Shown: piece after piece, positions 45,420 to 53,867 of the stretch
How positions within the stretch are numbered: position 1 is the stretch's first letter
Layout: each line of letters begins with the position of its first letter
Origin: Nocardioides sp. SYSU D00065
Lineage (GTDB): Bacteria > Actinomycetota > Actinomycetes > Propionibacteriales > Nocardioidaceae
Assembly: GCF_017916425.1 (NCBI RefSeq)
Contig: NZ_JAFMSX010000002.1
Span: 242,413 to 306,412 of the forward strand
DNA: 64,000 bases
Direction: 5' to 3'
Program-made: the position numbers and the translations under genes
The notes under the pieces: model-generated
What the model was told of the DNA's origin: nothing
Databases searched by the model: none
Seen by the model: the letters and a program-made list of their open reading frames with translations, nothing else

Positions 45420-46454
45420 TCAGCCCAGCCAGGCAGCGATGTCGCGCCGGGCCGCCGCCACGACGTCGGAGGGCGCCCGCGAGGCCGCGAAGGACATCTC
45501 GGCCAGCCGGGCCAGGGTCGCGTCGTCGAGCTCGTGCGCCGCGCGCATCGTGGCGTACTGGCCGGCGAGCCGGGACCCGAACAGGAGCGGGTCGTCGGCC
45601 CCCAGGGCCACCGTGGCGCCGGCGGCGAGCAGCTGCGGCAGGGGCACCGAGGTGAGGTCGGAGTAGACGCCGAGCGAGACGTTGGAGACCGGGCACACCT
45701 CCAGCGCGACACCGGCAGCGACGATCCGGTCCAGCAGCGCGGGGTCCTCGACGCTGCGGACGCCGTGACCCAGCCGCTGGGCCCCGAGCTGGTCGAGGCA
45801 CGCACGCACGTGGTCGGCCCCGCGCAGCTCGCCGCCGTGCGGCACCAGCAGCAGGTCGGCGCGCGCCGCGATCCGGAACGCGCCGGCGAAGTCCTCGGTC
45901 CGACCGCGCCGCTCGTCGTTGGACAGCCCGAACCCGACCACGCCGCGGCCGGCGTACTGCGCCGCCAGCCGAGCCAGCGTCCGCGCGTCGAGCGGGTGCC
46001 GGGTGCGGTTGGCCGCGATCACCACCGCCATGCCGAGACCGGTGCGCTCCGAGGCGTCGCGCACGCAGTCGAGCACCAGGTCGGTGAACGCCGTGACGCC
46101 GCCGAAGCGCGCCGCGTAGCCGCTGGGGTCCACCTGGATCTCCAGCCACCGGCCGCCGTCGCGCACGTCGTCCTCGGCGGCCTCGCGCACCAGGCGGCGT
46201 ACGTCGTCGGGCGTGCGCAGGACCGAGCGGGCCACGTCGTAGAGCCGCTGGAACCGGAACCAGCCCTTCTCGTCGGCGGCGCTGAGCCGCGGCGGCCAGT
46301 CCTCGACCAGCGAGTCGGGCAACGCGATCCCGTCGCGCTCGGCGAGCTCGAGGAGGGTGCCGTGACGCATGGAGCCGGTGAAGTGCAGGTGCAGGTGCGC
46401 CTTCGGCAGCGCGGAGACGTCGCGCACCCGGTCGGCCCCTGACATGCGAGGCAT
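45420..46454 (-). CDS. Adenosine deaminase family protein, 344 aa
   Basis: A zinc TIM-barrel deaminase. The metal site begins KAHLHLHFTGSMRHGTLLEL (HxH), GVVGFGLSNDERRG and LLLVPHGGELRG supply the catalytic Glu-like and His residues, LGHGVRSVEDPALL the next block, and VALGADDPLLFGS the final Asp pair. Bacterial adenosine deaminases and aminodeoxyfutalosine deaminases both show this pattern; the HLHFTGSMR wording matches a copy that in Streptomyces also lies near secE. ATG at 46454 or 46445 may be the start. It is read away from tRNA-Trp. Confidence 0.87.
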   Translation of the reverse strand: MPRMSGADRVRDVSALPKAHLHLHFTGSMRHGTLLELAERDGIALPDSLVEDWPPRLSAADEKGWFRFQRLYDVARSVLRTPDDVRRLVREAAEDDVRDGGRWLEIQVDPSGYAARFGGVTAFTDLVLDCVRDASERTGLGMAVVIAANRTRHPLDARTLARLAAQYAGRGVVGFGLSNDERRGRTEDFAGAFRIAARADLLLVPHGGELRGADHVRACLDQLGAQRLGHGVRSVEDPALLDRIVAAGVALEVCPVSNVSLGVYSDLTSVPLPQLLAAGATVALGADDPLLFGSRLAGQYATMRAAHELDDATLARLAEMSFAASRAPSDVVAAARRDIAAWLG

Positions 46455-46484
46455 CGTAGGGGGACGCTCCGGGGGCGCGTCGGC

Positions 46485-46517
46485 CGGTCGGGCGGTCCGG
46501 TCGGGCGGTCCGGTCGG
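46485..46517 (+). repeat. 13-bp tandem repeat, 2.5 copies
   Basis: CGGTCGGGCGGTC is repeated twice exactly with a third partial copy in the gap upstream of the deaminase gene and tRNA-Trp. No function is apparent. Confidence 0.7.
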
Positions 46518-46551
46518 CCGCGCCGGTTCGACGGGGGCTGGACCGGCCCCG

Positions 46552-46593
46552 TATGCTTCTCGACTGGTGGTTCGCACCCCATGCTTCGGCATG
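46552..46593 (+). promoter_or_regulatory. Candidate tRNA-Trp/secE promoter and leader hairpin
   Basis: TATGCT (46552-46557) fits the -10 consensus; TTCGAC lies 19 bp upstream, a long spacer. Just downstream CATGC-TTCG-GCATG (46580-46593) forms a small stem closed by a TTCG tetraloop in the 5' leader before tRNA-Trp. Confidence 0.4.
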
Positions 46594-46619
46594 CCCCGCA
46601 TAGGGCGCGCGGCCATCGG

Positions 46620-46692
46620 AGGGCACTAGCTCAACTGGCAGAGCATCGGTCTCCAAAACCGAAGGTTGGGGGTTCAAGTCCCTCGTGCCCTG
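46620..46692 (+). tRNA. tRNA-Trp (anticodon CCA)
   Basis: Acceptor arms AGGGCAC and GTGCCCT pair perfectly, the anticodon stem TCGGT/ACCGA encloses CTCCAAA with CCA, and the T arm contains GGGTTCAAGTCCC. It lies 42 bases upstream of secE, the standard bacterial order. Confidence 0.96.
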
Positions 46693-46734
46693 CGAGGAAT
46701 CACTGCACACAGCAACAGCGAGAAGGTGGGAAAC

Positions 46735-46989
46735 GTGGCCGACGGCAACGCGGTTCAGGACCGGCGCGCCTCGCGCGGCGACGACCGTGGGCGCACCAGC
46801 CCCGTCACGTTCCTGCGCCAGGTGGTGGCCGAGCTCCGCAAGGTGGTCTGGCCCACCCAGCAGCAGCTGATCACCTACTTCCTCGTGGTGCTGGTCTTCG
46901 TCCTCGCCGTGATGCTGCTGGTCTCGGTCCTCGACCTGGCCTTCGGGAAGCTCGTCTTCGAGATCTTCACCGGCAGCAACACCCAGTGA
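46735..46989 (+). CDS. secE: Preprotein translocase subunit SecE, 84 aa
   Basis: Essential single-span subunit of the SecYEG protein-export channel. About 25 charged residues precede the conserved amphipathic segment TFLRQVVAELRKVVWPTQQQL and one membrane helix (about 50-70, YFLVVLVFVLAVMLLVSVLDL). GTG at 46735 follows GAGAAGGTGGG. Size and single helix are the normal short SecE type. It is followed by nusG 97 bases later. Confidence 0.96.
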   Translation: MADGNAVQDRRASRGDDRGRTSPVTFLRQVVAELRKVVWPTQQQLITYFLVVLVFVLAVMLLVSVLDLAFGKLVFEIFTGSNTQ

Positions 46990-47086
46990 CGACGGGGCAG
47001 TGAGCTCCACCGCACCGACATCCGCCGGCTCAGCCCGGCCCCCGGTCCGCAGCGACCGGCACCAGCAACGACGTACGGAGTGAGAC

Positions 47087-47899
47087 GTGTCTGACAACTA
47101 TGACGACGACCGGGTCGAGGACCAGGTCGAGTCCGCCGACGAGGTCACCTCGCAGGACCCCGTCGTGGACTCCGTCGAGGGCGCTGAGGACTCGGTCGAG
47201 GACGACGCGGAGGACGACGCCGAGGGCGCGGCCGACGCGGACGGCACGGCCGAGGACGCCGACGCCGACGCCGAGGCGAGCGATCCGCTCGAGGCGTTCC
47301 GCCGCGAGCTGTGGGCCAAGCCCGGCGACTGGTTCGTCGTGCACACCTACTCGGGCATGGAGAAGCGGGTCAAGCACAACCTCGAGAACCGCATCATCTC
47401 CCTCAACATGGAGGACTACATCCACGAGATCGTGGTCCCCACCGAGGAGGTCGCGGAGATCAAGAACGGCCAGCGCAAGATGGTCACCCGCACCGTCCTG
47501 CCCGGCTACGTGCTGGTCCGCATGGACCTCACCGACGAGTCCTGGTCGGCCGTGCGGCACACGCCGTCGGTCACCGGGTTCGTGGGGCACAGCCACCAGC
47601 CGGTCCCGCTGAGCATGAGCGAGGTCGAGGACATGCTCGCGCCGGCCGTCGTGGCCGTCGCCGAGGCCGAGGCCGCCGCCGCCGGCGACAAGGGCTCCGC
47701 CACCACCCCGCGCAAGCCGGTCGAGGTGGCCGACTTCAGCGTCTCGGACTCGGTCATGGTGGTCGACGGCCCGTTCGCCACGCTGCACGCGACGATCACC
47801 GAGATCAACGCCGAGTCGCAGCGCGTCAAGGCTCTCGTCGAGATCTTCGGGCGCGAGACCCCGGTCGAGCTGTCGTTCTCCCAGATCCAGCGGGTCTGA
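47087..47899 (+). CDS. nusG: Transcription termination/antitermination factor NusG, 270 aa
   Basis: Binds the RNA polymerase clamp and modulates pausing, Rho termination and coupling to the ribosome. The NGN domain starts near residue 78 ([20 protein letters not shown]) and contains [15 protein letters not shown]; the C-terminal KOW domain has [19 protein letters not shown]. The first 70 residues are an acidic Asp/Glu/Ala tail common in actinobacterial NusG. Between NGN and KOW about 40 Ala-rich residues ([19 protein letters not shown]) form a long linker. GTG at 47087 is preceded by ACGGAG. Confidence 0.96.
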   Translation: MSDNYDDDRVEDQVESADEVTSQDPVVDSVEGAEDSVEDDAEDDAEGAADADGTAEDADADAEASDPLEAFRRELWAKPGDWFVVHTYSGMEKRVKHNLENRIISLNMEDYIHEIVVPTEEVAEIKNGQRKMVTRTVLPGYVLVRMDLTDESWSAVRHTPSVTGFVGHSHQPVPLSMSEVEDMLAPAVVAVAEAEAAAAGDKGSATTPRKPVEVADFSVSDSVMVVDGPFATLHATITEINAESQRVKALVEIFGRETPVELSFSQIQRV

Positions 47900-47909
47900 C
47901 GATTTCACC

Positions 47910-47928
47910 CGGTCCGCCCGGCGGACCG
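47910..47928 (+). terminator. Hairpin between nusG and rplK
   Basis: CGGTCCGC-CCG-GCGGACCG, an 8-bp perfect stem 10 bases after the nusG stop with no T-run. It could be a terminator, an attenuator or a processing site. Confidence 0.45.
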
Positions 47929-47999
47929 ACAATGGACGAGCAACAACCCGTGGCAGGGGGCGTCCGCCCTCGTCAGGACCACAAGAGAGAGAGAAGGCA

Positions 48000-48428
48000 A
48001 TGCCTCCCAAGAAGAAGATCGCCGCACTGGTCAAGGTGCAGCTGCAGGCCGGTTCGGCCACCCCGGCTCCGCCGGTCGGTACGGCGCTCGGCCCGCACGG
48101 CGTCAACATCATGGACTTCTGCAAGGCCTACAACGCCCAGACCGAGTCCATGCGCGGCAACGTGATCCCCGTCGAGATCACCATCTACGAGGACCGCTCG
48201 TTCGACTTCATCACCAAGACGCCGCCGGCCGCCGAGCTCATCAAGAAGGCTGCCGGGCTGTCCAAGGGCTCGGGCGTCCCGCACAAGGAGAAGGTCGGCA
48301 AGCTGACCAAGGACCAGGTGCGCGAGATCGCGGCGACCAAGCTGCCCGACCTCAACGCCAACGACATCGACGCGGCCATGAAGATCGTCGAGGGCACTGC
48401 GCGCTCGATGGGCATCACGACCGACTGA
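48000..48428 (+). CDS. rplK: 50S ribosomal protein L11, 142 aa
   Basis: Part of the GTPase-associated centre of the large subunit. The N-terminus [30 protein letters not shown] is the highly conserved rRNA- and thiostrepton-binding domain, and the C-terminal domain has the expected [19 protein letters not shown]. Length is standard. Ribosome site GAGAAGG lies just before ATG 48000. Followed by rplA after a structured 101-base gap. Confidence 0.98.
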   Translation: MPPKKKIAALVKVQLQAGSATPAPPVGTALGPHGVNIMDFCKAYNAQTESMRGNVIPVEITIYEDRSFDFITKTPPAAELIKKAAGLSKGSGVPHKEKVGKLTKDQVREIAATKLPDLNANDIDAAMKIVEGTARSMGITTD

Positions 48429-48448
48429 CAGCGCCCCGTCAGGGGCAT

Positions 48449-48478
48449 GTGGGAGAGCCGCGCTGGCTCGCCGACCAC
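48449..48478 (+). promoter_or_regulatory. Putative L1-binding stem in the rplK-rplA gap
   Basis: GTGG (48449-48452) pairs with CCAC (48475-48478), then an asymmetric internal loop (GA / GCCGA), then GAGCC pairs with GGCTC around a five-base loop. An asymmetric loop in a short stem is the kind of site by which L1 represses its own mRNA. Assignment is inferred from structure and place. Confidence 0.45.
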
Positions 48479-48529
48479 TCCACTCTCGGAGCGCGCTCGC
48501 CGCGCCCCGGCCAACGAAAGAGAAGACTC

Positions 48530-49252
48530 ATGCAGCGCAGCAAGACCTACCGCGCGGCGGCCGAGACGTTCGACAAGGACGAGCTCTACGCCCCGCTGGC
48601 AGCCATCTCGATCGCCAAGGGCGGCTCGAAGAAGAAGTTCGACGAGACCGTCGACGTCGTGATGCGACTCGGCGTCGACCCGCGCAAGGCGGACCAGATG
48701 GTCCGCGGCACCGTCAACCTCCCGCACGGCACCGGCAAGACCGCCCGCGTCCTGGTCTTCGCCAACGGCGACAAGGCCGAGGCCGCCCGTGAGGCCGGTG
48801 CGGAGTTCGTCGGCGGCGACGAGCTGATCGAGAAGGTCGCCGGCGGCTGGCTCGACTTCGACGCCGTCGTCGCGACGCCCGACATGATGGGCAAGGTCGG
48901 CCGCCTCGGTCGTGTCCTGGGCCCCCGCTCGCTCATGCCCAACCCGAAGACCGGCACGGTGACCCCCGACGTCGCCAAGGCCGTCTCCGACATCAAGGGC
49001 GGCAAGATCGAGTTCCGCGTCGACCGGCACGCCAACCTGCACTTCATCATCGGCAAGGCGTCCTTCTCCGAGGTCCAGCTCGCCGAGAACTACGCGGCCG
49101 CCCTCGACGAGGTGCTCCGCCTCAAGCCGGCCAGCTCCAAGGGCCGCTACATCAAGAAGGTCACCGTCTCCACGACGATGGGCCCCGGCATCCAGGTCGA
49201 CCCCAACCGCATCAAGAACGTGGCTTCGGAGGACGAGGCCGTCCAGGCCTGA
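48530..49252 (+). CDS. rplA: 50S ribosomal protein L1, 240 aa
   Basis: Builds the mobile L1 stalk near the E site and acts as translational repressor of its own operon in other bacteria. It starts [21 protein letters not shown] and carries [18 protein letters not shown] and [10 protein letters not shown], the conserved rRNA-contact segments. Length is normal. A 15-bp terminator stem follows the stop. Confidence 0.98.
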   Translation: MQRSKTYRAAAETFDKDELYAPLAAISIAKGGSKKKFDETVDVVMRLGVDPRKADQMVRGTVNLPHGTGKTARVLVFANGDKAEAAREAGAEFVGGDELIEKVAGGWLDFDAVVATPDMMGKVGRLGRVLGPRSLMPNPKTGTVTPDVAKAVSDIKGGKIEFRVDRHANLHFIIGKASFSEVQLAENYAAALDEVLRLKPASSKGRYIKKVTVSTTMGPGIQVDPNRIKNVASEDEAVQA

Positions 49253-49268
49253 TCCGCGGCAGTCGTGC

Positions 49269-49303
49269 TCGGCCCGGTCGCCCTGTTGGGGCGGCCGGGC
49301 CGA
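49269..49303 (+). terminator. Terminator after rplA
   Basis: A 15-bp stem (TCGGCCCGGTCGCCC / GGGCGGCCGGGCCGA, one T-G pair, loop TGTTG) begins 17 bases after the rplA stop and separates the rplKA unit from the lipoprotein gene. Confidence 0.75.
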
Positions 49304-49424
49304 ACTGCTGTCCGCACCGAACTGCTGTCCGGGCCGCCGTTTCGATGTGGAACCATCGGGTAGGAACGAGGCGGGCGCATCGCGTCCCACCTCGTCCGTT
49401 CCCGTCCTCGTCCCAGGAGATCCC

Positions 49425-50306
49425 ATGCGCCGCACGTCCCTCACCCGCCGCCTCGGCACCGCCACCTTGGTGCTGACCCTCGGGGTCGGGCTCGCCGCCT
49501 GCAGCGGAGAGGACGGGTCCGGGGACTCGTCGAGCTCCGCCACCGACGAGAGCACCAGCGAGTCGAGCGAGGGTGCCGCCGACGAGTCGTCGGAGGAGCC
49601 CGCTGAGGAGCCGTCGGAGGAGCCCGCGGAGGCCTCGCTGGCGGAGCTGACGAGCGAGGACTTCTACCCGTCGGTGATGGCCGCGATGCGCGAGGCGGAG
49701 ACGTTCGCCTTCGAGACCGCCACCGGCGCGGCCGGCCAGGCCCAGACGATGACCGGCCAGGCCAGGTTCGGCGACGACGGCGTCGAGATGAAGGCCTCGA
49801 GCACCGGCGCTCAGGCGATGGAGCTGATCCTCCTCGGCAAGACGATGTACCTGAAGTCGCCCGACCTCGGCACCGGTGACAAGTGGCTCGAGGTCGACCT
49901 GAGCGACCCCAACTCGCTGTTCGGGATGATCGGCAAGGCCACCGACCCCGAGGTGATGTTCCAGGCCATGGAGGCTCCCAAGAAGCTGGAGCTCGTGGGC
50001 ACCGAGGAGGTCGACGGCGTGGAGACCAACCACTACCGGATCACCCTCGACCCCACTCAGTACCTCGAGGCGATGGAGTTCCCGCCGGCGATGGCGGACA
50101 TGCTCCCCGAGGAGCTGGTGACCGAGATGTGGGTCGACGCCGACGACCTGCCGCGCAAGTTCTCCCAGACGATCGAGATCCCGGCCGTCGGCGGCGGGCA
50201 GCCCACCACCACGACCAGCGAGGGCACCTACTCCGACTTCGGCACCGAGGTCGACATCCAGGCGCCCCCGGCCAGCGAGGTCACCCAGGACGCCCCCGGC
50301 GCCTGA
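49425..50306 (+). CDS. LppX/LprG-like lipoprotein, 293 aa
   Basis: A membrane-anchored lipoprotein. The signal peptide ends in the lipobox LAAC with Cys26 as the lipidated residue, followed by a Ser/Glu/Asp-rich tether of about 45 residues and a domain of about 215 residues. Within it, AMELILLGKTMYLKSPDLGTG and VDADDLPRKFSQTIEIPA resemble the LppX_LprAFG (LolA-like half-barrel) family that carries lipids across the actinobacterial envelope. Lipid binding is inferred from the family. CAGGAGATCCC precedes ATG 49425. It converges on the DnaB-C-like gene with a 4-bp gap. Confidence 0.75.
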   Translation: MRRTSLTRRLGTATLVLTLGVGLAACSGEDGSGDSSSSATDESTSESSEGAADESSEEPAEEPSEEPAEASLAELTSEDFYPSVMAAMREAETFAFETATGAAGQAQTMTGQARFGDDGVEMKASSTGAQAMELILLGKTMYLKSPDLGTGDKWLEVDLSDPNSLFGMIGKATDPEVMFQAMEAPKKLELVGTEEVDGVETNHYRITLDPTQYLEAMEFPPAMADMLPEELVTEMWVDADDLPRKFSQTIEIPAVGGGQPTTTTSEGTYSDFGTEVDIQAPPASEVTQDAPGA

Positions 50307-50310
50307 GGGG

Positions 50311-51309
50311 TCACTCCCGGAAGACCCGCTCGTCGATGAGCTGCTCCTTGACCGGGGCTCCCTCGGGCTCGTAGCGGCCCTGGTCGAAGCGCGTACGGAA
50401 CTGCAGGGCCACGCCGTCGCGGCCGAAGCGGTTCTTCTCGACCGTGAGGACCGCGTAGTCGCGGAACCGCTCGGCATTGGTGAGGTCGTAGGTCAGGTGG
50501 TGGCGCGCGACGATGTCGAACTTGTTGTTGAGCACCAGCACCACGTCGGCCTCGTAGGCCAGCGCGCTGGACCCCCGCAGGTCGTTGGCACGCATCCGCT
50601 TCCCCGAGCGCAGCGCCTCCTTGTCGGCCGCGGCGACGGCCAGCACCGGCGCGCCGAGGTCGATGGCGAGGTCCTTGAGGCCCTCGACGACCTCGGTGGA
50701 GCGCGCCTCGTCGTCGTCGTGGTGCGACTTGACCTTCTGCAGGTAGTCCACAACCACGAGCGGCGCGCTGCCGGCCATCTCGCGCACCGCCTCGACGGCC
50801 GCATGGATGGCGGCGAGGTCGGTGCGGGTGCCGGTGGAGCGGTGCACGAAGAGCTGCTCGGAGTAGTGCGCGACCCGGGCCAGCGCCTCGGTGCCCGCCG
50901 GCACGGACTCGAGGCGGCGCTCGAGCGAGCTGACCCACAGGTCGTCGAAGATCGCGCGCACGTGGGTGATGCGCACCTGGTCGGAGTCGTCGAGCTCCCC
51001 GGCCTCCATGGCGAGCAGCTTCTGCGTGAGGTCCTCGGCGTCGTGCTCGTAGGAGAAGTACACGACGGGCCGCCCGGTGGCGGCGTTGTTGCGCGCCACC
51101 TGAAGGGCGAACGTCGACTTGCCGAGACCCTGCGGGCCGGCGAGCAGGACGAGCGAGCCGGCGCGCATGCCGCCGCCGATCAGCGGGTCGAGCCCCTCGA
51201 AACCCGTCTTCCACACCCTTCCGGCGGCGTTGCGCCCGGTGAGCATGCGTTCGTCGCTGCGAGCCAGCGAGGCCCCGACCGTCGTGAGCTGGTGATCCAC
51301 GCCGCCCAT
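50311..51309 (-). CDS. Stand-alone DnaB C-terminal-like ATPase, 332 aa
   Basis: A RecA-fold ATPase resembling only the helicase half of DnaB. Walker A is GPQGLGKST (residues 58-66) after [22 protein letters not shown], and Walker B is [13 protein letters not shown], matching the DnaB DYLQ block; [16 protein letters not shown] corresponds to the DnaB sensor region and [21 protein letters not shown] to its C-terminal arginine-finger strand. The N-terminal DnaG-interacting domain of replicative DnaB is missing. It is antisense to its neighbours between rplA and rplJ. It might process DNA or regulate; the function is not known to me. Start ATG 51309. Confidence 0.82.
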   Translation of the reverse strand: MGGVDHQLTTVGASLARSDERMLTGRNAAGRVWKTGFEGLDPLIGGGMRAGSLVLLAGPQGLGKSTFALQVARNNAATGRPVVYFSYEHDAEDLTQKLLAMEAGELDDSDQVRITHVRAIFDDLWVSSLERRLESVPAGTEALARVAHYSEQLFVHRSTGTRTDLAAIHAAVEAVREMAGSAPLVVVDYLQKVKSHHDDDEARSTEVVEGLKDLAIDLGAPVLAVAAADKEALRSGKRMRANDLRGSSALAYEADVVLVLNNKFDIVARHHLTYDLTNAERFRDYAVLTVEKNRFGRDGVALQFRTRFDQGRYEPEGAPVKEQLIDERVFRE

Positions 51310-51404
51310 CGAACCAGTCCGACGAGCTCCGCGTGGGGGTAATGCCGCGAACGGCCCGCGGCGCCGATTTGGCCCGTCCGGCCGGCCGGCGTAGTCTCCT
51401 TCTT

Positions 51405-51584
51405 CGAAACCAAAGACCGCAGGTTGTCACGGGCTCCTCGCCCGTGGCCGAAGGTTCGCAGGAGCGGACGGCCGGCGCAGGTGACAGAGCAGCGGCCTCG
51501 CGCCGCACCCACGCCCTGAGCCTGCGCTCGGGGCGTTCGTCGTCTGTGGGCCGGACGCCGGTGGTCAACCCCGGAAGGAGACCC
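51405..51584 (+). promoter_or_regulatory. Ribosomal protein L10 leader (rplJ autoregulatory RNA)
   Basis: The 5' region of rplJ has the actinobacterial L10-leader features: CCAAAGACCGCAGGTT near 51410-51425, then the stem CACGGGC-TCCTC-GCCCGTG (51428-51446) and CCGAAGGTTCGCAGGAG. In other bacteria the L10(L12)4 complex binds this RNA to limit rplJL translation. Exact 5' and 3' limits are approximate. Confidence 0.75.
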
Positions 51585-52241
51585 ATGGCGCGGCCAGAGA
51601 AGACTGCCGCCGTCGCAGAGATCGTTGAGTCCTTCAACGACTCCGCCGGCGCTGTGCTGACCGAGTACCGCGGGCTCACCGTGAAGCAGCTGCAGGACCT
51701 GCGGCGCTCCCTCGGCGAGAACGCCAACTACGCCGTGGTCAAGAACACGCTGGCCAAGATCGCCGCCACCGAGGTGGGCATCGACGGCTTCGACGACCTG
51801 CTGACCGGCCCCACCGCCATCGCCTTCATCAATGGAGACGTGGTCGAGGCCGCCAAGGGTCTGCGTGACTTTGCCAAGGCGAACCCCGCCCTTGTGATCA
51901 AGGGTGGCGTCCTCGACGGCAAGCCGCTCGACGCGTCCGAGGTGGCCAAGCTGGCCGACCTCGAGTCGCGCGAGGTGCTGCTGGGCAAGCTGGCGGGCGC
52001 GATGCTCGCCTCGCTCTCCCAGGCCGTCTACCTGCTCAACGCCCCGATCGCCCAGGCCGCCCGTCTCGCGGGTGCCCTGGAGGCCAAGGCGCAGCAGGAC
52101 CCCTCGATCCTCGCAGGTGGTGCCGGTACGCCGGCTGCTCCCGCTGCCGAGGACGCCCCGGTCGAGGAGGCCCCCGCGGCCGCCGAGCCCGAGGCGACCG
52201 ACGAGGCTGCCGAGCCGGCCGCCGAGTCCACCGACGCCTGA
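51585..52241 (+). CDS. rplJ: 50S ribosomal protein L10, 218 aa
   Basis: Stalk base protein that anchors L7/L12 dimers. The globular part begins [31 protein letters not shown], the usual rRNA-binding domain, followed by the helix that holds L12. After residue 180 there is an Ala/Glu/Pro tail ([22 protein letters not shown]), longer than in E. coli but common in actinobacteria. GGAAGGAG precedes ATG 51585. A structured leader upstream should couple its level to free L10-L12. Confidence 0.98.
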   Translation: MARPEKTAAVAEIVESFNDSAGAVLTEYRGLTVKQLQDLRRSLGENANYAVVKNTLAKIAATEVGIDGFDDLLTGPTAIAFINGDVVEAAKGLRDFAKANPALVIKGGVLDGKPLDASEVAKLADLESREVLLGKLAGAMLASLSQAVYLLNAPIAQAARLAGALEAKAQQDPSILAGGAGTPAAPAAEDAPVEEAPAAAEPEATDEAAEPAAESTDA

Positions 52242-52322
52242 GCCCAGGCCGACGTACACCACCTGAAACCCGGCACGACCCGCACCACCGCGGTCGCGCC
52301 ACACACGGAAGGAACCGCCACC

Positions 52323-52718
52323 ATGGCGAAGCTCAGCACCGACGAGCTCCTTGACGCGTTCAAGGAGATGACCCTGATCGAGCTCTCCGAGTTCGTGAAG
52401 CAGTTCGAGGACACCTTCGGCGTCACCGCCGCCGCCCCCGTCGCCGTGGCCGCCGCCCCGGCCGCCGGTGGTGCCGCTGGTGGCGACGCCGCCGCCGCCG
52501 AGGAGAAGGACGACTTCGAGGTCGTCCTCGAGGCCGCCGGCGACAAGAAGATCAACGTCATCAAGGAGGTGCGCGCCCTGACCTCCCTCGGTCTGAAGGA
52601 GGCCAAGGACCTCGTCGAGGCCGCCCCCAAGACGATCCTCGAGAACGCCAACAAGGAGACCGCGGACAAGGCGAAGGAGGCCCTCGAGGCCGCCGGCGCC
52701 ACCGTCACCGTCAAGTGA
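52323..52718 (+). CDS. rplL: 50S ribosomal protein L7/L12, 131 aa
   Basis: Multi-copy stalk protein that recruits translation GTPases. The N-terminal dimer domain ([22 protein letters not shown]) is joined by an Ala-rich hinge (about residues 38-60) to the C-terminal domain, with [20 protein letters not shown] and [15 protein letters not shown], the factor-binding face. GGAAGGAACC precedes the ATG. A perfect terminator follows. Confidence 0.98.
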   Translation: MAKLSTDELLDAFKEMTLIELSEFVKQFEDTFGVTAAAPVAVAAAPAAGGAAGGDAAAAEEKDDFEVVLEAAGDKKINVIKEVRALTSLGLKEAKDLVEAAPKTILENANKETADKAKEALEAAGATVTVK

Positions 52719-52760
52719 CCCGCTGACGGCCGGGCCCTCGCGGCCCGGTCGTCGACCGCC

Positions 52761-52796
52761 CAGGGCGGTCACCCTCGTTCGGGGGTGACCGCCCTG
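52761..52796 (+). terminator. Terminator after rplL
   Basis: Perfect 14-bp arms (CAGGGCGGTCACCC / GGGTGACCGCCCTG) with an eight-base loop, 43 bases after the rplL stop. It isolates the ribosomal unit from the mce operon. Confidence 0.85.
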
Positions 52797-52815
52797 TGCT
52801 CGTTCGGGCATCCGT

Positions 52816-52844
52816 GTGACGACCGTCGCATCCCGGCGTAACCT
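52816..52844 (+). promoter_or_regulatory. Candidate promoter of the mce operon
   Basis: GTGACG (52816-52821) and TAACCT (52839-52844) are spaced 17 bp, good matches to SigA-type -35 and -10 elements, with predicted start near 52851 and a leader of about 55 bases. Confidence 0.55.
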
Positions 52845-52865
52845 GCCGCGCAGTCCCGCGTTGGA

Positions 52866-52879
52866 CTACTCAGGAGTAG
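52866..52879. promoter_or_regulatory. Operator-like dyad in the mce leader
   Basis: CTACTC-AG-GAGTAG is a perfect 6-bp inverted repeat just downstream of the predicted transcription start, a position where a repressor would block elongation. The regulator is not encoded in the window. Confidence 0.45.
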
Positions 52880-52904
52880 CGACGGGGAGGAAGGGGCCGC
52901 GCGC

Positions 52905-53861
52905 GTGGGTGTGGAGATCAAGGTCGAGGACCTCACCAAGTCGTTCGGCAAGCAGCTGATCTGGGGCGACGTGACCCTCACCGTCCCTGCGGGCGAGATC
53001 TGCGTGATGCTCGGTCCGTCCGGCACGGGCAAGTCGGTGTTCCTCAAGACCCTCATCGGCCTGCTCAAGCCCGACAAGGGCTCGATCGTCATCGAGGGCA
53101 CCGACATCGCGAGCTGCTCCGAGCGCGAGCTCTACGAGATCCGCAAGCTGTTCGGCGTGCTGTTCCAGGACGGCGCGATGTTCGGCTCGATGAACCTCTA
53201 CGACAACGTCGCGTTCCCGCTGCGTGAGCACACCCGCAAGACCGAGTCCGAGATCCGCGAGATCGTCATGGAGAAGATGGACCTCGTCGGGCTCCTCGGG
53301 GCCGAGGACAAGCTGCCCGGCGAGATCTCCGGCGGCATGCGCAAGCGGGCCGGCCTGGCCCGTGCGCTGGTGCTGGATCCCGAGATCGTGCTCTTCGACG
53401 AGCCCGACTCCGGGCTCGACCCCGTGCGCACGGCGTTCCTCAACCAGCTCATCGTCGACCTCAACGCCCAGATCGACGCGACGTTCCTGATCGTCACCCA
53501 CGACATCAACACCGCGCGGACGGTGCCGGACAACATCGGCCTGCTCTACCACCGGCACCTGGCCATGTTCGGCCCGCGCGAGCAGCTCCTGAGCTCCGAG
53601 GAGCCCGTGGTGCGGCAGTTCCTCAACGCCCAGCGGGTCGGCCCCATCGGCATGTCGGAGGAGAAGGACGCCGACGAGCTCGCCGCCGAGGCGGGCCAGG
53701 AGCTGCCGCCGCTGCCGCCGATCCCGCTGCAGCTCGATCCCTCCAACGGCATCCCGCGGCGCAGCCAGCGCCCGGCGGGACAGTGGTGCCGGGAGAACGG
53801 CGTCACGCCGCCGCCCGGATCGTTCGAGTCCAGCAACGCCGGCCTCGCCCCGGGAGCCTGA
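52905..53861 (+). CDS. Mce transporter ATPase (MceG/Mkl type), 318 aa
   Basis: Cytosolic ATPase that drives the Mce lipid importer through two YrbE permeases. Walker A GPSGTGKS near residue 38, signature ISGGMRKRAGLARAL, Walker B VLFDEPDSGLDPV and the H-loop TLIVTHD-like segment FLIVTHDINTART are all present; ISGGM and DPVRT are typical of MlaF/MceG. After residue 255 there is a Pro-rich extension of about 60 residues (ELPPLPPIPLQLDPSNGIP) not found in MlaF. In mycobacteria mkl also lies close to rplJ-rplL but apart from mce operons; here it heads one. GTG 52905 follows GGGGAGGAAGGGG. Confidence 0.93.
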   Translation: MGVEIKVEDLTKSFGKQLIWGDVTLTVPAGEICVMLGPSGTGKSVFLKTLIGLLKPDKGSIVIEGTDIASCSERELYEIRKLFGVLFQDGAMFGSMNLYDNVAFPLREHTRKTESEIREIVMEKMDLVGLLGAEDKLPGEISGGMRKRAGLARALVLDPEIVLFDEPDSGLDPVRTAFLNQLIVDLNAQIDATFLIVTHDINTARTVPDNIGLLYHRHLAMFGPREQLLSSEEPVVRQFLNAQRVGPIGMSEEKDADELAAEAGQELPPLPPIPLQLDPSNGIPRRSQRPAGQWCRENGVTPPPGSFESSNAGLAPGA

Positions 53862-53867
53862 GGCGCC

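Noticed and set aside
44962..47097. Long minus-strand frame spanning murB, the deaminase gene and tRNA-Trp
   Set aside because: It crosses several real genes and a tRNA and has no coherent protein; composition is that of antisense GC-rich DNA.
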